From: Pseudomonadota bacterium
GTDB taxonomy: Bacteria; Pseudomonadota; Gammaproteobacteria; Pseudomonadales; UBA5518
Assembly: GCA_022705125.1 (NCBI GenBank)
Contig: JAKJFB010000047.1
Location: 1-12,220 of the forward strand
Reading direction: 5' to 3'
Length of the DNA: 12,220 nt
The stretch's first letter is position 1; each line of letters starts with the position of its first letter. This document shows positions 1 to 6,106 of the stretch, piece by piece. The translations under genes and the position numbers were made by a program. The notes under the pieces were generated by a model that was not told the origin of the DNA, ran no database searches, and saw only the letters and a list, made by a program, of their open reading frames with translations.

Positions 1-2
1 TG

Positions 3-1394
3 CTCGCCTGGCTTGCGGGTTGGCATTGGGGATCAGGCCTGATCTTCGGCGTGTGCCTGTCGGTCGCCAGTACCGTAGTCCTGCTGCGGGCGCTGGAGGA
101 ACGACGCCTGCTCGAAACCCATCGCGGGCGCATTGCGATTGGCTGGCTGATTGTCGAAGACCTGCTGATGGTGCTGGTGCTGGTGATGCTGCCGCCGCTC
201 GCGGGTTGGCTCGGCGGCACCCAGGGCGACACCGCGCAGGACGGGCTGCTGGTCCCGTTCCTGGTCACGATCGGCAAGGTCGCGGCCTTCGTGGGGCTGA
301 TGCTCGTGGTCGGCAGGCGCGTGTTCCCGTGGCTGCTGTGGCAGGTCGCGCGCACCGGCTCCCAGGAGCTGTTCACGCTGTGCGTGATCGCGGCCGCGAT
401 CAGCATCGCCTGGGGAGCCGCCGCGATCTTCGGCGTGTCCTTCGCGCTCGGCGCCTTCTTCGCCGGCACGGTGCTGCGCGAGTCGGCGCTGAGCCACCGC
501 GCCGCCGGCGAGACGCTGCCGCTGCGCGACGCGTTCTCGGTGCTGTTCTTCGTCTCGGTGGGCATGCTCTTCGACCCGCAGATGCTCATCGAGGAGCCGC
601 TGCACGTGCTCGCGGTGGTCGGCATCATCCTGCTCGGCAAGTCGGTGGCCGCTTTCGTGATCGTGCTCGCGTTCCGCTACCCGCTCAATACCGCGCTCAC
701 GGTCTCGGCCAGCCTGGCGCAGATCGGCGAGTTCTCGTTCATCCTCGCGGGCCTGGGCGTCGTGCTCGGACTGCTGCCCGTCGAGGGACAGAGCCTGATA
801 CTCGCCGGCGCGCTGATCTCCATCGCGCTGAACCCGCTGCTGTTCGGCGCCATCGAGCCGCTGCAGGTCTGGATCCGCGAGCGCTCGCGGCTGGCCCGCC
901 TGTTCGAGCGCCGCGCCGATCCGCTCGCGGAGATCCCCGCGAGCGTGGACGCCGAGCGGCTCACCGGGCACGTGCTGATCGTGGGCTACGGGCGCGTGGG
1001 GCGGCGCATCGGCAAGGCGCTGGCCGCGGCCGGCATACCGACCGTGGTGGCCGACCAGAACCGCGAGGTCGTGGAGTCGCTGCGCGCGCGCGGCATTCCC
1101 GCCGTGGCGGGCGACGCGGCCGATCCGTCGGTGCTGATCCAGGCTCACGTGGTGCGCGCGCGGATGCTGGTGATCGCCGCGGCCGACTTCGTGCGCGCGC
1201 GGCAGATGCTCGGGATCGCGCACACGCTCAGGCCCGACTTGCCGGCACTGGTGCGCGTGCACGACGACGCCGAGGCCGAGCTGCTGCGCGCGGAGCCGGC
1301 CTGCTCGGTATTCATGGAGGAGCGCGAACTGGCGGATGCGATGACGCGCGACGTGCTGGCGCGCTTCGCCGAGGCGCCGCCGCTGCAAACCTGA
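3..1394 (+). CDS. ybaL: YbaL-family CPA2 cation/proton antiporter with TrkA-N domain (5' end outside window)
   Basis: Inner-membrane monovalent cation (probably K+) / H+ antiporter of the CPA2 (KefB/KefC/YbaL) family. The frame is open to the window edge and gives 463 residues. YbaL proteins are about 560 residues, so roughly the first 100 are missing. The membrane part is a string of hydrophobic helices. It includes GWLIVEDLLMV (the Asp codon at 159-161 matches the conserved acidic ion-binding position of the family), the RTGSQELFTL segment typical of YbaL, and the GAFFAGTVL and FFVSVGMLFDP stretches. A cytosolic TrkA-N/RCK nucleotide-binding domain follows, with the Rossmann glycine motif GYGRVG at 984-1001 and an acidic residue (VVADQN) at the end of the second strand. 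A GTG at 51 is an internal codon, not the real start, because coding similarity continues upstream of it. The next gene begins 89 bases downstream. Family assignment is firm; the transported ion is inferred from the family. Confidence 0.93.
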   Translation, partial: LAWLAGWHWGSGLIFGVCLSVASTVVLLRALEERRLLETHRGRIAIGWLIVEDLLMVLVLVMLPPLAGWLGGTQGDTAQDGLLVPFLVTIGKVAAFVGLMLVVGRRVFPWLLWQVARTGSQELFTLCVIAAAISIAWGAAAIFGVSFALGAFFAGTVLRESALSHRAAGETLPLRDAFSVLFFVSVGMLFDPQMLIEEPLHVLAVVGIILLGKSVAAFVIVLAFRYPLNTALTVSASLAQIGEFSFILAGLGVVLGLLPVEGQSLILAGALISIALNPLLFGAIEPLQVWIRERSRLARLFERRADPLAEIPASVDAERLTGHVLIVGYGRVGRRIGKALAAAGIPTVVADQNREVVESLRARGIPAVAGDAADPSVLIQAHVVRARMLVIAAADFVRARQMLGIAHTLRPDLPALVRVHDDAEAELLRAEPACSVFMEERELADAMTRDVLARFAEAPPLQT

Positions 1395-1405
1395 GCCGGC
1401 TCGCA

Positions 1406-1421
1406 TTCAGATTCGGTTAAG
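1406..1421 (+). promoter_or_regulatory. Direct-repeat box TTCAG-N6-TTAAG, putative operator of the two-component operon
   Basis: Two TTxAG half-sites (TTCAG at 1406-1410 and TTAAG at 1417-1421) lie exactly 11 bases apart, one helical turn, as expected for head-to-tail OmpR-family dimers. The arrangement resembles the TTAAG-N6-TTAAG site described for Pseudomonas BqsR and the PmrA-type CTTAAG-N5-CTTAAG box. A possible -10 element, TAGTCT at 1432-1437, lies 10 bases downstream. This fits an activator box replacing a -35 element. The pattern is visible in the sequence; binding by the regulator encoded downstream is inference. Confidence 0.5.
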
Positions 1422-1472
1422 CTTCCTCTCGTAGTCTGGCCACGTTGTCACCGAGGCAACCACGCCAACCTC

Positions 1473-1477
1473 AGGAG
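1473..1477 (+). promoter_or_regulatory. Ribosome binding site of the first PepSY gene
   Basis: AGGAG sits 6 bases before the ATG at 1484. It is one of the clearest Shine-Dalgarno sequences in the window. It selects this ATG, which begins a proper signal peptide, over an upstream in-frame ATG-like start at 1445 that would add 13 residues before the signal. Confidence 0.8.
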
Positions 1478-1483
1478 TTCACC

Positions 1484-1795
1484 ATGAAGCAGATCATCGC
1501 ACTCATCGCCTGCGCTTCCTTCGCTGCCGCCGCCGGCCTCGCGCGCGCCGGCGACGACATCGGCCCGGACAAGGCCGTCGACTTGCTGAATGCCGGTGTC
1601 ATCAAGCCCTTCGAGCAGTTGAATGCCGCGGCGCTCGCGTCGCACCCGGATGCCACCATCGGCGAAACCGAGCTCGAGAACGAGTACGGCAAGTACGTCT
1701 ACAAGGTGGAGCTGCGCGACGCCGCCGGCCAGGAGTGGGACGTCGACGTCGATGCCGCCACCGGTGCGGTGCTGTCGGACCGCAAGGACGACTGA
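1484..1795 (+). CDS. Small exported PepSY-domain protein 1
   Basis: A 103-residue periplasmic protein. Residues 1-22 form a signal peptide (Lys2, a hydrophobic core, and a likely cut after ARA at 20-22). The mature part is one PepSY domain: a helix (DKAVDLLNAG...PFEQL), then a strand pattern with the conserved Y-x-Y-x-V-E core (YVYKVEL), and the D-x-D-x-x-T-G-x-V/L ending (VDVDAATGAVL). PepSY domains bind or inhibit partner proteins, and small ones often sit beside two-component sensors. The ATG at 1484 was chosen because of the AGGAG 6 bases upstream and the signal peptide. It is the first gene of the operon, 6 bases before a second PepSY gene with which it clearly shares ancestry. The position matches the small PepSY genes next to bqsRS in Pseudomonas. 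A role as periplasmic modulator of the kinase encoded downstream is inference. Confidence 0.88.
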   Translation: MKQIIALIACASFAAAAGLARAGDDIGPDKAVDLLNAGVIKPFEQLNAAALASHPDATIGETELENEYGKYVYKVELRDAAGQEWDVDVDAATGAVLSDRKDD

Positions 1796-1801
1796 AAGCC
1801 C

Positions 1802-2107
1802 GTGCGCGCGCTGGGACTCGTGTTGCCGGTCGCCCTCGCCCTTGCGGCGGGCGCGACCGGCGCCGACGATATCGGCCATGACGAGGCGCTGGCACTGCGG
1901 CGCAGCGGCGCGCTGCAGCCGCTGGAGTCGCTGCTCGCGCGGGTGCGCGAGCGCCACCCCGGCGCCACGCTGCTGGAGGCCGAGCTCGAGCGCAAGCACG
2001 AGCGGCTGATCTACGAGCTGGAAATACTCGGCGCGGACGGCCAGGTGCGCGAGCTCGAGTTCGATGCGCGCAGCGGCGAGCTGCTGCAGGACGAGGAAGA
2101 GGACTGA
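1802..2107 (+). CDS. Small exported PepSY-domain protein 2
   Basis: A 101-residue paralogue of the preceding protein, starting at GTG (1802), 6 bases after its stop, with only a weak GAAAG ribosome site, so translation is probably coupled. Residues 1-21 are a signal peptide, with a likely cut near A21. The mature sequence again starts with the DDIG tetrapeptide shared with protein 1 and carries a PepSY domain with the YELEI core and the F-D-A-R-S-G-E-L-L ending. The C terminus is strikingly acidic (DEEED), unlike protein 1. Its TGA overlaps the ATG of the response regulator by one base (TGATG at 2105-2109), so the two are translationally coupled. The role as accessory protein to the two-component system is inferred from position. 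Confidence 0.87.
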   Translation: MRALGLVLPVALALAAGATGADDIGHDEALALRRSGALQPLESLLARVRERHPGATLLEAELERKHERLIYELEILGADGQVRELEFDARSGELLQDEEED

Positions 2108-2772
2108 TGCGCGTCCTGCTGGTCGAGGACAGCGTGGCGCTGGCCGACGAACTGATGCCGCGCCTGAAGCAGGCGGGCTACGCGGTGGACTGGCTCGCCG
2201 ACGGGCGCGACGCCAGCGTGCGCGCCAGCGACGAGAACTACGACGTCGCGGTGCTCGACCTCGGGCTGCCCGGGCGCAACGGCCTCGAGGTGTTGCGCGA
2301 CTGGCGCTCGGCGGGCCTGCCGCTGGCGGTGCTGGTGCTGACCGCGCGCGACAGCTTCGCCGACCGCATAGCGGGCCTGCGCGCCGGCGCCGACGACTAT
2401 CTCGCCAAGCCCTTTCATCCCGACGAACTGCTGCTGCGGTTGCAGGCGCTGCTGCGCCGGCGCCACGGCCAGACCAATGCGCCGCGGCTCGTGGTCGGCG
2501 CGCTCGCGCTGGACGAGCAACGCCAGTTCGTGGAGCGCGACGGCACGGCGGTGGCGCTGAGCGGCGCCGAGTTCCGCCTGCTGCGCTGTTTCATGCTGAA
2601 TCCCGGCCGCGTGCTGTCGCGCACCCAGCTCGAGGAGCATCTCTACGACAGCGAAACCGGGCGCGACAGCAATGTGCTGGAAGTGCTGGTCAACCGCCTG
2701 CGGCGCAAGCTCGGGCGCGAGGTCATCGAGACGCGCCGCGGCCAGGGCTATTGCTTCACGGGCAGCAACTGA
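2107..2772 (+). CDS. OmpR-family response regulator (QseB/BqsR-like)
   Basis: A 221-residue cytoplasmic DNA-binding response regulator. The receiver domain (about 1-115) has the acidic pair E7-D8, phospho-acceptor Asp51 (VAVLDLGLP), the switch Thr79 (VLTAR) and Lys101 (AKPF). The C-terminal winged helix (about 125-218) shows the OmpR/PhoB features LSGAEFRLL and the recognition-helix segment [15 protein letters not shown], ending in the [10 protein letters not shown] wing. The length is normal for the family. The start overlaps the PepSY stop by one base and the stop abuts the kinase start, so it is made with its partner. The closest known relatives by sequence style and gene order are QseB/PmrA/BqsR regulators, which bind TTAAG-like direct repeats; one such repeat lies in front of this operon at 1406-1421, which suggests autoregulation. 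The exact orthologue cannot be decided by eye. Confidence 0.94.
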   Translation: MRVLLVEDSVALADELMPRLKQAGYAVDWLADGRDASVRASDENYDVAVLDLGLPGRNGLEVLRDWRSAGLPLAVLVLTARDSFADRIAGLRAGADDYLAKPFHPDELLLRLQALLRRRHGQTNAPRLVVGALALDEQRQFVERDGTAVALSGAEFRLLRCFMLNPGRVLSRTQLEEHLYDSETGRDSNVLEVLVNRLRRKLGREVIETRRGQGYCFTGSN

Positions 2773-4125
2773 ATGCGCCGCACCTCGATGGCGCGGCAAC
2801 TGAGCCTCGGCCTGGTGACGAGCCTGCTCGCCACCGCGCTGGCGCTCGCGGTGGTCGCCACCGCCCTGTTCGAGCGCGCGCTGCGCCAATACGCGCTGGA
2901 AATACTGGAAGACGACGCGCGCGGCGTGCTCGCCGCGATCACGCCGGGCCCGCAGGGCCTGCAACTCGACCGCACACGCCTGTCGCCGGCCTACGAGCGG
3001 CCATTGTCGGGGCGCTATTTCGTGGTCACGATCGGCGACACGCGCTGGCGCTCGCGTTCGCTGTGGGATGCCGAGCTGCCGGAGCCCGCGGCCGCGGGTG
3101 CCGCGCCGGGACTGCTCGATGGCCCGCAAGGACAGCGGCTGCTGTGTCTGCGCCTCGATTACCGCCGCCACGGCACGGCGATCTCGGTGACGGTGGCGGC
3201 CGACGTGGCGCCGCTGCTCGCGCAGTTCGGGCGCATCGGGCTGCTGCTGCTCGGGCTGGGCGTCACGGCGCTGCTGTTGCTGACCTGGGTGCAGCGCTGG
3301 TGGATGCGGCGCGCGCTGCAGCCGCTGCATCAGGCCAGCCGGCAGCTGCAGGAACTGCAGCGCGGGCGGCGCGAGCTGCTGGAGACGCCGGCGCCGCCCG
3401 AGCTCGCGCCGCTGATTGCCGAGATCAACCGCCTGCTCGCGCACACGCGCCAGTCGCTGGCGCGCTCGCGCCACGCGCTCGGCAACCTGGGGCATGCGCT
3501 GAAGACGCCGCTCGCGGTGCTCGTGAGCGCGAGCGAGCGCGCCGAGCCGCCGCTGCGCGCGCAACTGCAGGCGCAGCTCGCGCAGATGCAGCACCGCATC
3601 GCGCGCGAACTGGGCCGCGCCCGCACTGCCGCCGAAACCATCGGCGCGGAACGCTTCACGCCGCGCGAGGACCTGCCGCTGCTGATCGACAGCGTGCGCC
3701 GCGCGCACGGACGCGAACTGGACGTCGAATGGCAGGCACCCGCCGGGGCGCTGGCGCTGGAGCGCGACGACATGCTGGAACTGCTGGGCAACCTGCTCGA
3801 CAACGCCTGCAAGTGGGCGCGCAGTGCGGTGCGACTGCGCATCGGGCCCGGGCCGCGCCAGGTCCGGATCGAGCTCGAGGACGACGGTCCCGGCATCGCC
3901 GAGGGGCGCCACGCCGAGGCGCTGGCACGCGGCAAGCGCCTCGACGAACAGGTCGAGGGCCACGGCCTGGGGCTCGGTATCGTCAGCGACATCGTGGCGG
4001 CCTATCACGGCGAGATGGAACTGCTGCGCAGCCCGCTCGGCGGCCTGCTGGTGCGCGTGTGCCTGCCGCTGCAGGAGGCGGACGTGCCGGCGCGCCACGA
4101 CCCGGAGTCTGCGCGGCAGCGTTGA
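2773..4125 (+). CDS. Membrane sensor histidine kinase, cognate of the preceding regulator (PhoQ/BqsS-like)
   Basis: A 450-residue sensor kinase. Helix TM1 spans about 11-33, a periplasmic domain of about 115 residues follows (about 34-152), then TM2 at about 155-173 and a HAMP-like linker (about 178-225). The H-box HALKTP carries phospho-acceptor His241. The HATPase domain has the N-box (N340 and N344 in GNLLDNACKWA), G1 motif DDGPGI (370-375) and G2 motif GHGLGLGI (396-403). The HxLKTP form of the H-box is typical of PhoQ and BqsS-type kinases. The periplasmic domain is short and carries an acidic patch just after TM1 (E43, E46, D47, D48). The RExxE iron motif reported for BqsS is not present, although an LExxE remains at 42-46. 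The ATG directly abuts the regulator stop with no gap. It presumably senses an envelope or metal signal and phosphorylates Asp51 of the regulator; the ligand is unknown. Confidence 0.93.
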   Translation: MRRTSMARQLSLGLVTSLLATALALAVVATALFERALRQYALEILEDDARGVLAAITPGPQGLQLDRTRLSPAYERPLSGRYFVVTIGDTRWRSRSLWDAELPEPAAAGAAPGLLDGPQGQRLLCLRLDYRRHGTAISVTVAADVAPLLAQFGRIGLLLLGLGVTALLLLTWVQRWWMRRALQPLHQASRQLQELQRGRRELLETPAPPELAPLIAEINRLLAHTRQSLARSRHALGNLGHALKTPLAVLVSASERAEPPLRAQLQAQLAQMQHRIARELGRARTAAETIGAERFTPREDLPLLIDSVRRAHGRELDVEWQAPAGALALERDDMLELLGNLLDNACKWARSAVRLRIGPGPRQVRIELEDDGPGIAEGRHAEALARGKRLDEQVEGHGLGLGIVSDIVAAYHGEMELLRSPLGGLLVRVCLPLQEADVPARHDPESARQR

Positions 4126-4147
4126 GCGCGCTGCCACCGTGGCGCGC
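4126..4147 (+). terminator. Possible hairpin after the kinase gene (no U-tract)
   Basis: GCGCGC at 4126-4131 pairs with GCGCGC at 4142-4147, extended by two G-T pairs around a 6-base loop, starting immediately after the kinase stop. No run of T follows, so it is not a canonical intrinsic terminator. In such GC-rich DNA a 6-base GC stem can arise by chance. It may mark the operon end or stabilise the 3' end of the transcript. Confidence 0.25.
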
Positions 4148-4246
4148 CGGCTTCCCGGAGGCGGCATCGCGCTGGCCTCGATACGGGCCCCCGTGCGACC
4201 ATGCCTCCCGACAAGACACCCGCCTTCCGCGCCCGCGCGACTGGCG

Positions 4247-4288
4247 GCCGGCACGGTTTCATCGATCCCGCCGGTCGCCGTTTCATCG
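4247..4288 (+). repeat. Imperfect tandem direct repeat upstream of the MFS gene (possible operator)
   Basis: GCCGG-N4-GTTTCATCG (4247-4264) is followed by GCCGG-N5-GTTTCATCG (4270-4288). The 9-base GTTTCATCG units begin 24 bases apart. The repeat lies in the 208-base gap between the kinase and the MFS exporter, 46 bases before the chosen GTG. It could be a regulator site for the exporter, or chance. The rest of the gap (4148-4246 and 4289-4333) shows no convincing promoter or gene. Confidence 0.35.
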
Positions 4289-4318
4289 CGCGGCGGCGGG
4301 TCTGCTCGTGGATTCGAC

Positions 4319-4325
4319 AGGGGAA
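4319..4325 (+). promoter_or_regulatory. Ribosome binding site deciding the GTG start of the MFS exporter
   Basis: AGGGGAA ends 8 bases before GTG 4334, with a second AGGA at 4327-4330. This purine-rich stretch is the only good Shine-Dalgarno sequence near the point where the protein begins to look like the MFS_3 family. It supports GTG 4334 over any start farther upstream in the same open frame. Confidence 0.6.
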
Positions 4326-4333
4326 CAGGAATA

Positions 4334-6004
4334 GTGACAGTCGCGGACAGCCTTCCGCCCGCCCCGAGCTGGGGACCGTTCGAGCCGCTGCGCGAACGCA
4401 CCTTCCGCAGGATCTGGTCGACGAGCCTGCTGTCGAACTTCGGCCAGCTCATCCTCGGCGTCGCCGCCGCCTGGGAGATGACCCGGCTCACGACCTCGGC
4501 CGAGATGGTCGCGCTGGTGCAGACGGCGCTGATGCTGCCGCTGATGCTCGTCTCGGTGCCGGGCGGTGCGATCGCCGACATGTTCGACCGGCGCAGGATC
4601 GCGATGACGGGGCTCGGCTTCGCCACCCTCAGCGCGGCCACGCTCACGGTGCTCTCGTGGTCCGGGTTCACCAGCCCCTGGCTGCTGCTCGTCTTCTGCT
4701 CGCTCATCGGTACCGGGGTCGCGCTCTACGGACCCTCATGGCAGGCCTCGATCAGCGAGCAGGTCAGGCCCGAGCATCTGCCGGCGGCTATCGCGCTGGG
4801 CTCGATCAGCTACAACATCGCCCGCAGCTTCGGCCCCGCGCTCGGCGGCATGATCGTGCTCGCGGCGGGGGCAACGGCCGCGTTTGCGATCAACGCCGTC
4901 TTCTACCTGCCGCTGCTCGGCGCGTTCTTCCTGTGGCGGCGCGAGCAGGTTCCCGGGCGGCTTCCGCCCGAACGCATGCACCGCGCCATCGTCTCGGGTG
5001 CGCGCTATGCGCGGCATTCGCCCCAGATCCGCACCGTGCTGGTGCGCGCCTTCGTCTTCGGGGCCGCGAGCGCCTCGATCGCGGCACTCACCCCGCTCGT
5101 CGCACGCGACCTGCTCGACGGCGACGCCAACACCTTCGGCCTGCTGCTCGGCGCGAGCGGCGTTGGCGCGGTGATCGGCGCGCTCCTCATCGGCCAGGTC
5201 CGGGAGCGGCTGAAGGGCGAACATGCGGTGCGCCTCTGCGCGAGCATCGCGGGCCTGATGGTGCTCATCGTCGGGCTGAGCCACAGCCTGCTGCTCACCG
5301 GCGCGGTGATGCTGGTGGCAGGCGCGGCCAACATGCTGCTCATCTCGCTGCTGAATGTCGCGGTGCAACTCTCCGCCCCGCGCTGGGTGATGGCGCGGGC
5401 ACTGTCGCTGTTCAACGCCTCGCTGACGGGCGGGATCGCGCTCGGCGCCTGGTTGTGGGGACAGGCCGCCGGCGAATGGGGCGTGGGCGGCGCGCTCGTC
5501 GCATCGGGAGTCCTGCTGATCCTGACGCTGCTGATCGGCTTCGTCCTGCCGATGCCCGCCGTGTCGCTCGCCGAGGTCGAGATGGTCGATATCGGGAGCG
5601 AGCCCGAGGTCGCCCTCGCGATCACCGCGCGCAGCGGCCCGATCGTCATCGAGATCGAGTACCGGGTCGATCCCGCCGACGCCCGCCAGTTCTACGAGGT
5701 GATGCAGAAGCTGCAGCGTGTGCGGCTGCGCAACGGCGGCTTCGACTGGTCGATCTCGCGCGATATCGCCGACCCCGCGCTCTGGACCGAGCGCTACCAT
5801 CTGCCGACCTGGGGCGACTATCTGCGCCTGCGCAGCCGCTTCACGCAGGCCGACCGGGAATTGCAGGCCCGGGCCGATGCCTACCACGCCTCCGATGCCG
5901 GCGTGCGCGTGCGCCGGCGGCTCGAGCGGCCGTTCGGCTCCGTGCGCTGGCGCGCCGAGACGCCCGATCCGGACCAAGACCGGATCAGCGTCAATGCCCC
6001 CTGA
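4334..6004 (+). CDS. MFS_3 (EntS-like) exporter with C-terminal soluble domain
   Basis: A 556-residue inner-membrane major-facilitator exporter of the MFS_3 (transmembrane secretion effector / enterobactin exporter EntS-like) family. About twelve hydrophobic segments lie between residues 28 and 406. The loop after TM2 is GGAIADMFDRRRI (77-89), the MFS motif A in its MFS_3 form, and SFGPALGG (165-172) is also typical. After the last helix comes an acidic linker and a soluble region (about 436-535) beginning IVIEIEYRVDPADARQFYE and containing RNGGFDWSISRDIADP and W-x-E-R-Y. This resembles the small alpha/beta (antibiotic-monooxygenase-like) tail seen in many long MFS_3 proteins. The frame stays open far upstream, so the start rests on the ribosome site and on family length. 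It is a stand-alone unit 208 bases after the kinase and 95 bases before the efflux operon. The substrate is unknown; siderophore or drug export is the family expectation. Confidence 0.88.
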   Translation: MTVADSLPPAPSWGPFEPLRERTFRRIWSTSLLSNFGQLILGVAAAWEMTRLTTSAEMVALVQTALMLPLMLVSVPGGAIADMFDRRRIAMTGLGFATLSAATLTVLSWSGFTSPWLLLVFCSLIGTGVALYGPSWQASISEQVRPEHLPAAIALGSISYNIARSFGPALGGMIVLAAGATAAFAINAVFYLPLLGAFFLWRREQVPGRLPPERMHRAIVSGARYARHSPQIRTVLVRAFVFGAASASIAALTPLVARDLLDGDANTFGLLLGASGVGAVIGALLIGQVRERLKGEHAVRLCASIAGLMVLIVGLSHSLLLTGAVMLVAGAANMLLISLLNVAVQLSAPRWVMARALSLFNASLTGGIALGAWLWGQAAGEWGVGGALVASGVLLILTLLIGFVLPMPAVSLAEVEMVDIGSEPEVALAITARSGPIVIEIEYRVDPADARQFYEVMQKLQRVRLRNGGFDWSISRDIADPALWTERYHLPTWGDYLRLRSRFTQADRELQARADAYHASDAGVRVRRRLERPFGSVRWRAETPDPDQDRISVNAP

Positions 6005-6094
6005 GGCAGCGAGCCGCGCCATGCGCACCCCGGCGAAGGAAAGCGCGGTATGCGCGCGTCCGATCCTCGCCGCCCCCGACGAGACGAGCACGAC

Positions 6095-6106
6095 CTTGCA
6101 TGCAAG
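6095..6106. promoter_or_regulatory. Perfect 12-base palindrome CTTGCATGCAAG at the 5' end of the efflux operon
   Basis: A perfect inverted repeat, relatively AT-rich for this DNA, sits between the MFS gene and the lipoprotein channel and contains the ATG at 6100. It could be an operator for a dimeric repressor. If so, the real start may be the ATG at 6136, leaving the palindrome in the leader. No regulator gene is adjacent. Seen directly; function inferred. Confidence 0.35.

Noticed and set aside
20..1420. Alternative frames across the antiporter gene, both strands
   Set aside because: They are low-complexity Arg/Ala or His/Gln-rich translations with no domain, overlapping a clear antiporter.
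1395..1483. Possible small RNA or riboswitch in the leader of the PepSY operon
   Set aside because: Only the direct repeat, a possible -10 element and a ribosome site are visible; no conserved RNA fold was recognised in 89 bases.
2011..4707. Very long open frame on the minus strand opposite the two-component operon (898 codons)
   Set aside because: It lies antisense to three well-supported genes, is composed largely of Q, R, H and A as expected from the complement of GC-rich codons, and shows no recognisable domain.
6014..6048. CCGCGC (6014-6019) / GCGCGG (6043-6048) inverted repeat after the MFS stop as a terminator
   Set aside because: The 23-base loop, short stem and lack of a T-run make chance in GC-rich sequence more likely.
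4201..6099. Open frame upstream of the outer-membrane channel, overlapping the MFS gene in another frame
   Set aside because: It is an Arg/Ala/Gly-rich shadow of the MFS gene. Channel similarity and the lipoprotein signal start only after 6100.
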